A stretch of DNA of 64,000 nucleotides from Eleginops maclovinus (GCF_036324505.1 NC_086358.1:6206768-6270767), one strand, 5' to 3'; positions 42,101 to 53,224 are shown, numbered from the stretch's first letter. Translations and numbers: made by a program. The notes: a model not told the origin generated them from the sequence alone.

Positions 42101-42713
42101 CATTTTCTTGAATCCTCAATTGAATTTATTACAGAGGAAAATATTCCATAAAAATATGCGAATACACTGAATAAAAATCTCATACTAATTATAGGTTTTA
42201 ACACAACGCTTTTGAAAATGATTAAAGACCCCCTCCAGACGTATTTTAAAATACTTTGTTTTAAATAAGAGTCCAATTTTTCACAGAAAAAAGGGAATCA
42301 CCATCTAAAAAAATATATCATGCACAGAAAAGGATTCACAATCACATTTTTTAGATATGGAAGTGGACTTTTAAGAAAACCTGGTTCTGTACAATTCATT
42401 TAACTCAGCCCAGTTGGGAATTTAGTGTTTACTTCATGTTTGTGTGTAAATAAAACTGCAGCTCAAGCTTTTAAGTAGCTTAGTTTTTGAAATATACCCA
42501 TGATGACACAAAACATTTTTGCTGACCTCACGGTTTTGGCTATACTTCCAGTTTAATCACATGAGCTTTTAGTAGGAACTGCTGAGTTGTTGTTTCGGTG
42601 GCCGAAAGGGAGGGTTACGACAGAAGTCTGGTCATTGGGTTATCCTAAATGTGGATATTTTGGGGGGAAATAAAACTATAGACACACGTACCTTTCTCCG
42701 CCGGCTGCGTCAT
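39157..42713 (-). CDS. MFSD1-family lysosomal-type MFS transporter (13 exons, 485 aa)
   Basis: Minus-strand exons: 42692-42713, 41889-41989, 41638-41747, 41492-41547, 41266-41409, 41014-41172, 40796-40911, 40574-40674, 40261-40372, 40032-40169, 39602-39741, 39411-39522 and 39157-39303; phases join to 486 codons. About 12 hydrophobic segments are seen. MFSD1-like blocks are FGSYFCFDIP in helix 1, AGFMIDKLGNRFG in the loop 2-3 signature region, WFKGKELALAFGL and ASMWPSIPLVVP. MFSD1 is a lysosomal dipeptide exporter that partners GLMP. Unlike MFSD1 as I recall it, the cytosolic N-terminus before helix 1 is only about 8-10 residues with no dileucine signal. The first luminal loop carries three N-glycosylation sequons (N42, N47, N52). 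The C-terminal tail is highly acidic. It is probably an mfsd1-like paralog; I therefore give no symbol. Confidence 0.85.
41990..42691 (-). other. Intron 1 of the mfsd1-like gene
   Basis: About 0.7 kb, following a first coding exon of only 22 nt (donor AAAG|gtacgtg). No coding sequence or repeat family recognised. Confidence 0.75.
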
Positions 42714-43753
42714 GGTGAACAAAAAGGAAAATGGCTATTAAATGAAACTTCCAAATCACATTCTTTAGTGTTGTTTACATGAGCAGCAGGTTAGCGAGCT
42801 TTAAACCTCTTCTTCTTTGAATTCAGCAGACTCTGTGATGGCGTGCTGCTGCCCTCTACTGTTCGGTAAATGTATATATTTGATACAGTCCAAAACTGCG
42901 AAGCTATAACACCAGTTTCCTTGTCCAGATATCCAGTTGGTGTAATGTTCACAGAGTAAAAACAGCTACTCTGGTTGCTCAACCTCCTGCCATGAAGAGA
43001 GAAGCCTAATTCTTGCACAGGATGAGGATAAGTCTCCACATGTCATCAGGGTGTTTCCCAATCAGAGCCAGCCCCCTCTTTAGCATACAATGCCCCATCC
43101 TAAAGTACTGTGATTCTTTGCATATCCCTTTGTACATTTTGCACATTTTTGCCCCAAACTAGCTCTGTTTAGACTGCACAGCTCTCCCACTTTTATTCGA
43201 TAGCTTTTCTAAGTGAGTTGTCCCACACATTTTTTCCTTTTGAAATGTTTCACTTTCTTGAACATCAATTAACACTTTTTGTTTGTAAAAAAACAAATCC
43301 CTCTTTCGTCTTACATCTTTTATCTCTAATTAAAATGGGAGATTGTTCAAATCTTAAACCTTAATAGATAAACCTCAAGCATCAAATGAACTACTATTGG
43401 CTACTACTTTTGTCTGACTCGGTATAAAAACTGCAGTAATTATATCTAATAAAGTATATATTCACGATATATATTAAACGACTATCGTATTGATCAGTGT
43501 GTCTTGAGATTTAATCCAATCAAACTAACAACTTTTTATGTATCCACCATAGACAGCTGGTACCTCTCCTGTCTTTCGTTGTTTTTAACCAGAGACAAAA
43601 TGCTTTAAAAAAAAACTAGAATAAATGAATCGCGTTTTCTGTCTTTTGTCCTTCAGCGTACACCGTCGAGGTGAATTGTTGTGCAACTGGAAGGGGTTTA
43701 ATAATGCGTTCGGTGAGTTTAGGAGATTTTTGATTATGTTTTAAACATGCAAA
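42714..43753. promoter_or_regulatory. Shared divergent promoter interval, mfsd1-like (-) and eme2 (+)
   Basis: The two start codons point away from each other across 1,040 bp, so both promoters lie here. A CTCF-like motif (TGCCCTCTACTGT on plus) is at 42850-42862. The middle is AT-rich and no clear TATA or CpG-dense core was found. Confidence 0.5.
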
Positions 43754-46700
43754 ATGTCTGTGTTGCGCAGAGCTAAAACATGGGAAGTATCTGACTCTGA
43801 GGAAAGTGACACTGAAAGAAAACCTGATGTAAACCTCGAGAGAGAAGAGAGATGTCAAACAATAACAGTGAGCACCGAGGAGGCTCCAGACATCAAGTGC
43901 AACACCCTCCAAACTTCACCCATAAAAACTGAGCCCCGTCAAACTGCTGCTTTGCCTCCTCCACGACAACATGCAACCCCGAGTCCCGCAAGAAAACGCC
44001 GCAGCAAAGAGGAGGTGGAGGCGGACAGAGAGGCAGCCAGGGAGAAGAGGGAGACCAGGGAGAAGGTGAGGACAGCCAGGGCCCGGGAGAAGGTGGAGAA
44101 GGAGCAGGAGCAACAGAGGAGGAGAGAGGTAAACCTCGAGAGAGAAGAGAGATGTCAAACGATAACAGTGAGCACCGAGGAGGCTCCAGACATCAAGTGC
44201 AACACCCTCCAAACTTCACCCATAAAAACTGAGCCCCGTCAAACTGCTGCTTTGTCTCCTCCACGACAACATGCAACCCCGAGTCCCGCAAGAAAACGCA
44301 GCAGCAAAGAGGAGGTGGAGGCGGACAGAGAGGCAGCCAGGGAGAAGAGGGAGGCCAGGGAGAAGGTGAGGACAGCCAGGGCCCGGGAGAAGGTGGAGAA
44401 GGAGCAGGAGCAACAGAGGAGGAGAGAGGTAAACCTCGAGAGAGAAGAGAGATGTCAAACAATAACAGTGAGCACCGAGGAGGCTCCAGACATCAAGTGC
44501 AACACCCTCCAAACTTCACCCATAAAAACTGAGACCCGTCAAACTGCTGCTTTGTCTCCTCCACGACAACATGCAACCCCGAGTCCCGCAAGAAAACGCC
44601 GCAGCAAAGAGGAGGTGGAGGCGGACAGAGAGGCAGCCAGGGAGAAGAGGGAGGCCAGGGAGGAGGTGAGGACAGCCAGGGCCCGGGAGAACGTGGAGAA
44701 GAAGCAGGAGCAACAGAGGAGGAGAGAGGCGGCCGAGAACCTGAAGAGTCTCCGGCCCGAGAACTGCCTCAAGAGTCTGACTGTCCGCATAGATCCAGGT
44801 ACACCGTGCTGCCTTCAGGTGCTGTGGTTACTTCTTCCATCGGTAATATTGGGACTGAATAACAACAGTGAGGAAAGTTTGATAGCTTTTTTAATTGATG
44901 CTATAACATACACATTTCAATTCTTATAGATAGAATTGGAGGATGAAACTGAATTTTCATTTAGTTTGTGTCAGTTTAGCTCGTTATCATCTACTTTAAG
45001 ATGATCTGTGGACTCTAAGTAATCTAGTACTGGCTAATGAATAAGTGTTGTTATTTTCAACCTACAAGCATTAAAGTGTGAGCCAACAAGGACCACTTAA
45101 AGTCATCTGACCATGTAATTATTTCCACAAAGACAACAGGCTAAAATGCTGATATGCCGTAACCTTGTGTGTGCTTTATTCCAGCACTTCTGCAAGAGGG
45201 TGGCTCTGACATCTTGCTGGACGCCTTGGCTACTTTTGATTGGAGGTTCAGCATTGAGGGCCAGCAGCTCCCACACAGCATCACCTGGACCAGAGATCTA
45301 CCTCAGGTTACCACCCTGTCTCCGTTTGCACTTACATATTCGTACTGTCTCTCTGCTTTCTTCAGTGGGATCATAACTGTTGTGTCTTTAACAGGGAGAA
45401 GACAGCTTAGTGGAGGAGGAGCAAGTGGTTCTGGTGCTGGGTCTGACGGACTTCATGGACATGGTGGTCTCTGTGAAGAAAGTAAGCAACATTTGAAGTT
45501 GAAATATTTAACTTTGATGGCAACCTTCATGCTGGCCCTCTGCTATATTATTTGTTGTCCCTGCAGATGCTAGACAGTGACGGGGAGCAGACAGGGGCGG
45601 GGTCTTTCCTTACTCCTATTTTAGAGTGTCTCAACAGGGGCACCAAAAAGGTGGTTACCCTCTTAGTGACAGACCCTCAGCAGGATTACAGGTAAGTGTA
45701 TGTTAATGTGACCTCTTATAGACAGACACAATCATTTACCTTCCTATATGCTAATTGTATTATTCTCTGGTGAGATAACATATATATTCTGTGTTGGCTT
45801 TCATGTACAGATTGCACATTTAATTACTGGATTTCTTGCTAACAGAGCTGATGCTTTCCCTTTGGAGACTCTACAATCCAAACTGGGGATGGAGAACGTG
45901 GACGTGGAGGAGGTCAATTTACTTTAAATCTGAAAAGTCAATCTTGCATGTTATTTTTGCAACCTAGTTGTATATTTTAGAAGGTAAACATTTGCTAAAA
46001 TGTACACATGACTGATCTACATGTTCCTACACACTGCACACTTCACACTGCTTTTATTTTTCTCCAGGTTCTCGTGTACCTGCAGCTCTGCAAGAACATC
46101 TCTCTGGTGTTCCTTGATGGCTGGCAGGAGGTCACTGACCATGTGTGTGCTGTCACCAAGGCCTTATCAAAACGCCCTTTCAAGTAGGCAGCCACTCGAG
46201 TCATTGCCACAATAACAGAGAAGGGACATTTCCCTGTCCTCACCTAGAAGATGTATTTCCAGACTGCTGACGGAGCAAGCTGAGCTGCCCTTCTGTGTGG
46301 ACGGTTCCTGGGCCAGCGGGGTCCGGGTGGAGAGGGACGGCTCGGGGCTGATCCAGGTGTGGAGCAGGCAGATCCAGCAGCTGAACAGAGTCAGCCCGGC
46401 CGTGGCCTCCACTGTAATAGCTGCCTACCCGTCTCCTCAGCTGCTGCTGCAGGTACTGTACAGCTGCCTCAGGATGGTGCTGTAGAGCTCAGTGCATAGA
46501 GCACGATGCCAACACTTGACCAAATACTTACAATTTAATGAATGTAATTAGATCATAGACTTTAAACTAATAATACATCCACAAAACCATTATTTATACA
46601 TTCAATTATCACCTTGCGTTATCTGGAATTGTTGCAGAAATAGTTTCTTGCATGATGGAAAAAGAATCCAAAAACTTGATGATTTGAAGTAAAAAATAAA

Positions 46701-47185
46701 AGGGAAAGCAAAACTAGATCAAAACCTCCTTTTGTGACTCTCACACAACTTGTAAAGTCCAACTCCCTTTTCCGGTCGCATGCTCACCTCTTTCCAAACA
46801 GTCATTTTATTTAAAGCTATATTATTTAAAACATTTAGTCTTATGTTTGCGCAGGTGCATCTTGCCTGTGGACCAAATTATTTTAAATAGTAAGGTTTTT
46901 AGCTAAATGTGTTTGAAAGTAGTGAGGATGAGTGGATAAATGACATTTGGATTATAATGCAACGTTGTGTATATATCTTAATACTAAAAATCAATTAACA
47001 AAAAAACAAATAAATTCTGTTGTTTTTAGACGTACCAGAGCTTGGATTCAGAGGCAGCCAGGAAGAGTCTGCTGGCTGTTCTCTTGGTGAAGAGTGGTGG
47101 TAAAGAGAGACGTATCGGGCCGGAGATATCAGCCAGAGTTTACCGCTGCTTCACAGCCCAGAACCCCCAGCTGGTCCTGGACTGA
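43754..47185 (+). CDS. eme2: EME2/EME1-type non-catalytic partner of MUS81 endonuclease (8 exons, 635 aa)
   Basis: Exons: 43754-44798, 45185-45306, 45395-45481, 45567-45691, 45846-45912, 46068-46183, 46263-46452 and 47030-47185; phases join to 636 codons. The N-terminus [14 protein letters not shown] matches the EME2 opening; EME1 is longer there. Next comes a triplicated 100-residue segment (26-325), then [13 protein letters not shown] and an inactive XPF/ERCC4-type nuclease fold (about 340-545). A C-terminal helix-hairpin-helix region ([41 protein letters not shown]) follows. EME proteins pair with MUS81 to cut branched DNA (3' flaps, replication forks, Holliday junctions). The position next to convergent spsb3 and then nubp2 matches human EME2; the C-terminal half alone would also fit EME1. 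Exon 1 is unusually long because of the repeats. Confidence 0.88.
43829..44728 (+). repeat. eme2: In-frame coding tandem repeat, 3 x 300 bp, in eme2 exon 1
   Basis: Three head-to-tail units: 43829-44128, 44129-44428 and 44429-44728, each exactly 300 bp (100 codons, residues 26-125, 126-225, 226-325). By eye, copies 1 and 2 differ at about 4 bases and copies 2 and 3 at about 6. Each unit encodes an acidic stretch starting [10 protein letters not shown], a SPIKTEPR motif, a basic PARKRRSK patch (with one Arg-to-Ser change in copy 2), and a roughly 40-residue Glu/Arg/Lys-rich helix ending QQRRRE. The period keeps frame, so no stop arises. The near-identity points to a recent expansion or repeat homogenisation, and copy number may vary between individuals. 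Confidence 0.97.
46453..47029 (+). other. Intron 7 of eme2
   Basis: About 0.58 kb, AT-rich, with donor CAG|gtactg and acceptor tgtttttag. Nothing recognisable inside. Confidence 0.8.
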
Positions 47186-48100
47186 TCCGACCACTTGAAA
47201 ACTTCAGCGAGGATTAAATCCGGCTCTGATTTCACTTTGTCACCACTTGGCTGCTAATTTGTTAATGTTGATGTTTACAATCTAAAAATATGCCTTAGAT
47301 ATCATATGCACCTTATTATTTTTACATGTCATGAGATCTAAGCAATATTATGTTTCGTAAAATGTGGAAGAAAATAATGTGTAACATTGTTCTGTTTACA
47401 TGAAAGATGTACTATCAGAGGGACATACATGACTATGTGTTTTGTTTGTGTGAAATGGCAGATAAAATGAGCTGCAACCAAACGGTATTGTTGTTTTAAT
47501 TTAAAATACTTTCCTGGGTAAGAAAGTTAATAAACAAACTGTAAATAGAAAAGCAAATCCTTTTGTAAAGCAAGAAAACAACCACCATTGGTATTCAATC
47601 AAAATGCTCATAGATACAAAACACATTTACAAAAAGTCATTTCCACAGTATCAAAAAGCTGTTTCCCGGGAGTAATCCCCGGAGAATAACAAGTGTACAC
47701 TTTCACATTATTCCCAGTCAGATGGTAAAACTTTGGGCCTTCCATATAGTAACTTCTGAATATTATAAATATGTATTATTAATGATTATTATTATTCTAA
47801 TAATTATTCGGAATATTCTTGTTATTAATCCAGGTATTATTATTATTATTACCACGTTTGCTAAAATGCAACTTAATGACCCCATAGGTCACTATCAAAT
47901 CTCCATTTCTCACATTCACACTCAAAGTTGTTGAATGTCACATACTCTTAATAAAGAGGAGCAAAAATCCCCTCAAAAAGTAGAAATATTGGCTAAAAGA
48001 TAAGGTTGCTCTTATCTCCATTATTTCCAACAGTGGAAGTTAATGGCAATCGTAGAATAGCTGTTCGCCAAACACTTAGAGATACGCTTGGGCTAACGGT
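47186..48100. other. Convergent 3' ends of eme2 (+) and spsb3 (-)
   Basis: About 0.9 kb between the two stop codons. An AATAAA for eme2 lies at 47529-47534. The middle (47770-47860) is low-complexity TAT/ATT-rich. A clear canonical signal for spsb3 was not identified, so the two 3'UTRs may abut or overlap. Confidence 0.6.
47529..47534 (+). terminator. eme2: Polyadenylation signal of eme2
   Basis: Canonical AATAAA 344 bp after the eme2 stop codon, in the correct orientation. Confidence 0.6.
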
Positions 48101-50915
48101 TCATGTCCAGCGGCATCTTTTGCTTTGGTAATCCTCGGGTTCAGAGCAGCAACTGTCGTATTCGCTGCTGGGAGGAGTTGGAGGGCAGTGGCAAGTGCAC
48201 GGCTGAGTTTGAGGTGATGTTTGACAGGAGCAGTGGTACGGGACTGTGTCAACAAAGGGGCTGGTGCAGGGGCTCGGGGAGGAGCAGGCACTCAGGGTGG
48301 AGACCGGCCTCGGGGTGGGGCTGGGAGGCAGGCTCATTTCTTCTTGGAAATCATCAAACAAGTCCTCGTTCTGCTCCGAGGCTTCGGGGCTGCTGCTGAG
48401 CGTGAAGACCCAGCCGAGCTGCAGGTGGAGCTGGGTGCGTAGGCCAGGGGGCAGATCCACAGCATTGAGGACGTCCGGGCAGCCAGGCAATATTTGGCGG
48501 AGCCGGGTGCAGCAAAGGTACTGCAGGGAGGTGGGTGTGTAGCAGGCACGGATCACCTTCATACTGCTTTTAGCTGCCGTGGAGCAAACCATGGGGTACA
48601 ATTTCTTGTTCTGCAGCCTTGTGGAAGCAATACCTGTTGTAGAAGAAGAACATTTCAGGGGGAGAAACAAGGCAGTCGTAGCTAAATAGAAATGGTTCTG
48701 CGTATTATGTCACTAACTGCTTGAATTAGAGACAAACACACACCTATGCAGTGCCGATTCTTGTAGAAAGTCAGGGTGCCATGCCAGGTGTCAAGGTGCA
48801 TTCCTATGATTGAGCCCTGGCCAAACCGAGAGGAGAACCTCACTTTGTCCCCTTTGTGCTGGAGGAAACCTTTGAACAAACACGATCAGAAACATTATTT
48901 AATTTTCCTAGGGGAAATATCTCTTTGGTGGAACTGCTCATTACTCAAATGGCAAAACTTGAAATGTAACAAGGGTCCAATATGTTAAAAGCACTGCAAA
49001 AGTGTATTTAAGTACAGAGCTTCCCTGTATTAACCCGCTCACCTGTGTAGGAGAGCCCCCAGCTATCTTCATCGTTTCCCAGCAGGCTGCCAAAGCTGAA
49101 TTTGAACTTCTCCAGGTTCACCTCTGAAGTCCCAATGCCCACCATCTACACAGACAAAATGGTGACTATTTTTAGCTCTTCACTAGACGATATGACTGCA
49201 ATAATCCTCCTCGTCCAAAGAGAGCTTGAGGCCACTTATGAAATGACTTTCACAATTATTCAAATGACCGCTACCCACCATATCAGTCCCATAGACGGGG
49301 GAGGTCATCTTCACTTCCCAGAAGTGTTGACCGTCTGCGAGCTCCTTGGCGCCGCGGATGGCCGCTGTGCCGCAGCTGTAATCTGTGTGAAAGCTCACCT
49401 TCCTGTTGTCACAGCTGAGGAAGGCTCCGGACGATTTGAAGTGCTCGTCCCATTTCCAGTGAAAACCTGGGAACACCAACAAATGAGCGTCTATAGTAGC
49501 TGGATAGTTAAAATTTCAGACTTCTAACAAATCAAAACCTGAAAACCACCTATTGTATTTGCTAAGGCCTTGGATTAGGAATGATTTGTAGACATTTTAT
49601 ATATTTGTTTTAAAGATTTTGTTATTACATTTCAGTTGCAAATATTTTTCTATTTATTGTTGTTTTATTCAATATTTTTCTAACTTTTAAAAAAATGTAT
49701 TCAAATGCATTCAGTTTTATTTATCACTTACATTATTGTTTTTTTTAGGTTGTACAATGTAATCCTTTTTTGTAAATATTTGTATCATTCTACAACATGT
49801 ATTTACTCTAAATTAGTGTTAACTATTAACTGAACTAATTGGTATTAAATAGTTGAATTCATTGTGTCTTTTTAGTGGGTTTTTATTCATTTTCCACTGG
49901 TGTTCTCTGTGTCTTATTATCACCTTCTAATCAGCTGTGAAGCACTTTATTAAAATAAAGATTGCTTAATTGATAAAACTATTTGATGGATAAGAAATAT
50001 GTAGTGATATACTCACAAAAGCAAATAATAGTATTTGTATTTTTACGTACATAGAGTGAAGGTCTGCCCAGATTCAACACTAAATACACAGTTAACTCTG
50101 TTGTGTTCATTAGTGTATAACTGTAGTTTGCTCACCCCAATCCTCCTCCCCACAGAGGCAGTCACCGTTGACACTGAGGCCCGGGCTAAGCTCTTCCTGT
50201 CGGTCACACTGGCAGAAAGACTCCCCGATCACCGGTTCTATACCAGGCAAGGACACCACCTCCGACATGGCCGGAGAACTCTCCAGGTAATCCACTTCAG
50301 TCTCCACGTTGCTGATCTGATTGAGACAAACACCATCTTGTAATGCTGAGCACGTGGCCATGGTCCAGGGCTCAGTAAAGGGAAGAGGAATGAAGAGTGA
50401 AATGAGAAGCATGTTTCAAAGACTGAAAAGCATTTTCCCTAAAAGCTGTTTAAGGTTCCTATTGGTTACACAAGTCATGTGTGCTTGTATGTAACATTAG
50501 ACCCCTTCCAAAAATACTAAGCCTGCTTTCCTTGCCTTTGAAGACCTGACTGTCTTACACAGCCATTTCAGAGAGGGGACAGTCCCAGTGGAAAACTACT
50601 GGCCATCAGGTGGAAATATGAGTTGTCATAAAGTCACACCAAACTAAACATTTCATATCCCATGGAAAGCGTCTCTATCCAGTAATAGCAATTAAACATA
50701 TTATCTCAAACTTCTTTTAAAATTAAATATTTTTAGCAGCAGATCCATTTTCCTTTTGTTCCACTTTACATACCCTAATGTCTCACCTGTGTCGTCGCCT
50801 GGCCTTCCAATTCCCCTCGGTCTGACATCTGGATCACTGCCATGGCATCTGCCTCTTTCCGTGTTTCATTCCAGGCCGAATGGCGAGCCCGGCCGCTCCT
50901 GCATCTTCTCAGCAT
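48101..50915 (-). CDS. spsb3: spsb3: SPRY domain- and SOCS box-containing protein 3 (6 coding exons, 419 aa)
   Basis: Minus-strand exons: 50787-50915, 50136-50316, 49279-49466, 49043-49145, 48744-48869 and 48101-48633; phases join to 420 codons. The N-terminus is [15 protein letters not shown]. The SPRY/B30.2 domain (about residues 105-255) shows [57 protein letters not shown], and [20 protein letters not shown]. The SOCS box follows, with elongin-BC box [14 protein letters not shown] and Cul5-box-like LPPGL. From family knowledge, it is the substrate receptor of a CUL5-elongin ubiquitin ligase; human SPSB3 has been reported to target nuclear cGAS. The C-terminal tail is extended to about 110 residues, rich in Pro, Ser and Cys. 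It retains the terminal KRCRxT found in the human protein, which is about 355 aa. It is divergent to nubp2, as in human. Confidence 0.95.
49467..50135 (-). other. spsb3 intron between coding exons 2 and 3
   Basis: About 0.67 kb, AT-rich with long T runs. No coding sequence or repeat family recognised. Confidence 0.8.
50317..50786 (-). other. spsb3 intron between coding exons 1 and 2
   Basis: About 0.47 kb. A weak CTCF-like site (ggccatcaggtgg, one mismatch on the minus strand) lies at 50601-50613. Otherwise nothing recognisable. Confidence 0.75.
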
Positions 50916-51029
50916 GACAGCTCTGTGGATCCGACAACTCTACAATCAGCTGCCATGTGTACAGTAAACCATGCCCCATGTTCTGTAAAGCTTTTTCTTT
51001 TTTAATATTACATTATATTTCATTTACCT

Positions 51030-51410
51030 GGAACTTTTATCCAAAGCAACTTACAAAAAGTGCATTTAACCATGAGGAAACACACTAAAAAATCTATAAA
51101 TTCCTCCAAGTACATTAGCTTTCAATAAGCCAGGTCTATATCGGCAAAGATAGGATTTTCGTAGGAAGGTTTTCCGTCTATGTAGACTTTTTGATGTCCT
51201 GATATCAATAGGGAGCTTGTTCCACCATTTTGGATAGCAAACAGTGTGTATTTCTTTATTGAGTTCAAATATTGTCTTGACACGTGTATGTACAGGCTGT
51301 GTTTGAAGAACAAAGACAGAAATGACTTTCTGTTTCGGACTGAATAGCGCATTCTTGGAATTAACAGCACATAGATGAGGTCAACAACTACAGTAACAAT
51401 ATTTTTGTTG
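51030..51410. repeat. Dispersed teleost repeat fragment(s)
   Basis: cttttatccaaagcaactta followed by gtgcatttaacc (about 51040-51070), and atcaatagggagcttgttcc with accattttgga (about 51205-51235), resemble a widely dispersed fish repeat. The copy is diverged. Family and ends are not defined. Confidence 0.5.
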
Positions 51411-52620
51411 TTGATTAATGTGTTAATTTTCCTCTATTAAACAGAATATGGTAGGACTCAAATATATTACATTTACTGTCTTAAAGAATAAATTACACAT
51501 TAAAAAAGCAGGAATTAGAAATATTTGCTTTTCTTTCTTAAAGAAATCAGTCAAACCAATTGATCAATTATTAATTGATAATATTAATTTGAATAGTCAT
51601 CTATTATATGAGCTACTATATAGCTCGCCTATTTCTATCTGGCCCATATGCCACCGTTGGCAGCAGGAAGTGTTTCCATACACTTGTTTAACCTTTAAAC
51701 CTAGCCCTCTGTTTTGCCACTGTGGCAGCACGCAGCTACCTTTCTCTGCAGATGAGGTCACCTGAACCTTGGGACGACAATGTGTCCGAGTCGTAAATCA
51801 CAGATGGTAATATCTGTGTGTTTTCACAGCTGCTGTATTGACTATTACACACTTATGCAGCACTTCAATTAACCATAGTAGAGAAGTGTAGATAATAACA
51901 TTACATTTTGAACGGACTTGTATTTACTGATATAAGAACTTTTTTTTTTAGGATAGCCACAACTTTAAGAAACTTTATTGTAAATGTATTTCAAAGTTTG
52001 ATCCAGTGTGCAGCAGAACATGGAAAACTGATTCAAAAACATTGTTCTGCCTCTCTCCAGTGTGTATTAACGCAGTAAGGAATGGCACATGCATCATTCT
52101 TAGCTGATAACTAATTTCACCGGTTTATATTTCCAGATGTATTAACCCCAAACAAAAATGACTAATATGTTTATTAAAGAAAATGTTCAAATGTTTTTAT
52201 ACCCAGTAATCATTAAATGCAATTTCCTCAATTGTGGCGTTTTGGTTTTCTGAGTAGTATCCTTGTTTACATTAACCACATTTTAATGTAAGCTCTTTTA
52301 TGGGTGCACAACTTTTTATTGTATGATAAGTATTTGTTTCGATACCATTATGACATTTAGTTGATCCTTTGAAGTTCACCAAAAGGTTCTTTTTAAAAAA
52401 AAAACTAAATGCATTGTCTAAACCTGATAGCATGTTGTGGTTCATGCCACCACTGAACACAGCAGCTGGTGACTGCTTTGCAAGCAGGTGCAGGAGATAA
52501 CTGCCATTAATTTAGATTAGTTAGTCTGGAGCTAGTCTCACTTTAATTCGGCCTTACCCTACTTATGCACATGCAATGGCATTCTACAGAAGACAACCCA
52601 CAGTAAGATTGCAAGCTAGT

Positions 52621-52666
52621 GTTTGCACGTTTCAGATATTAAAGTTTGCATGTTTCAGATATTAAA
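52621..52666. repeat. Small tandem duplication, 2 x 23 bp
   Basis: Two adjacent 23-bp units (gtttgcaYgtttcagatattaaa) differing at a single C/T position. No coding role; probably a local slippage duplication. Confidence 0.9.
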
Positions 52667-53224
52667 ATGACTGAAAGTCACACCACTGTCCATGTATTGC
52701 CAATCCTTCCTGCTCAAAGATAGCAATCCACTCCAACTCAGTGCACTAACAGTGTCTCACATATTGACATTCTCACTGCAAGTCAAGATAATGGCACATC
52801 CGGATGTTTAAATACCAGCACATACTGTTTGTGTATTCTGTACCACTACATCTCATATTTTGCTGTTATGTATCTTCATCTGAACTCAGATAATAAAGTA
52901 AGTAAACCACAATACAGCATGAATACGTTCATTTTAGCAGCAGTTATGCTCTTACCTTGCAGTAGTCGTCCTACACACCGTATTGCAGTGGCTCATATGA
53001 ATGCCAGTGTGTCTCTCAGTATCCTACAGTGTGACAGGTGCAGTTTACACTCTGTCCCACTTCGCTGCAAGCCAGAAGTAAACATTACTTCTCCACGCCC
53101 TCATCGTGTACTTATTGGATAAGACTCATGGAGGGAGGAGTTTATTTACATGTACTCATCTAACAATAAGCTGTATATTTGCATCCAGCGCAAATCGTTG
53201 TCACTTTCTAACCCTTCCACTGTG

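Noticed and set aside
43616..44790. Several minus-strand open frames of about 65-98 codons spaced exactly 300 bp apart
   Set aside because: They are antisense shadows of the eme2 tandem repeat; the spacing reflects the repeat, not separate genes.
46228..46262. Alternative acceptor 'cctcacctag' for eme2 exon 7
   Set aside because: Using it puts a stop codon in frame shortly after; the acceptor at 46262 (tttccag) preserves the frame and the conserved residues.
48103..48542. Three plus-strand open frames of up to 98 codons opposite spsb3
   Set aside because: They are antisense to the long GC-rich last exon of spsb3; the frames are a by-product of its Ser/Pro/Cys-rich coding.
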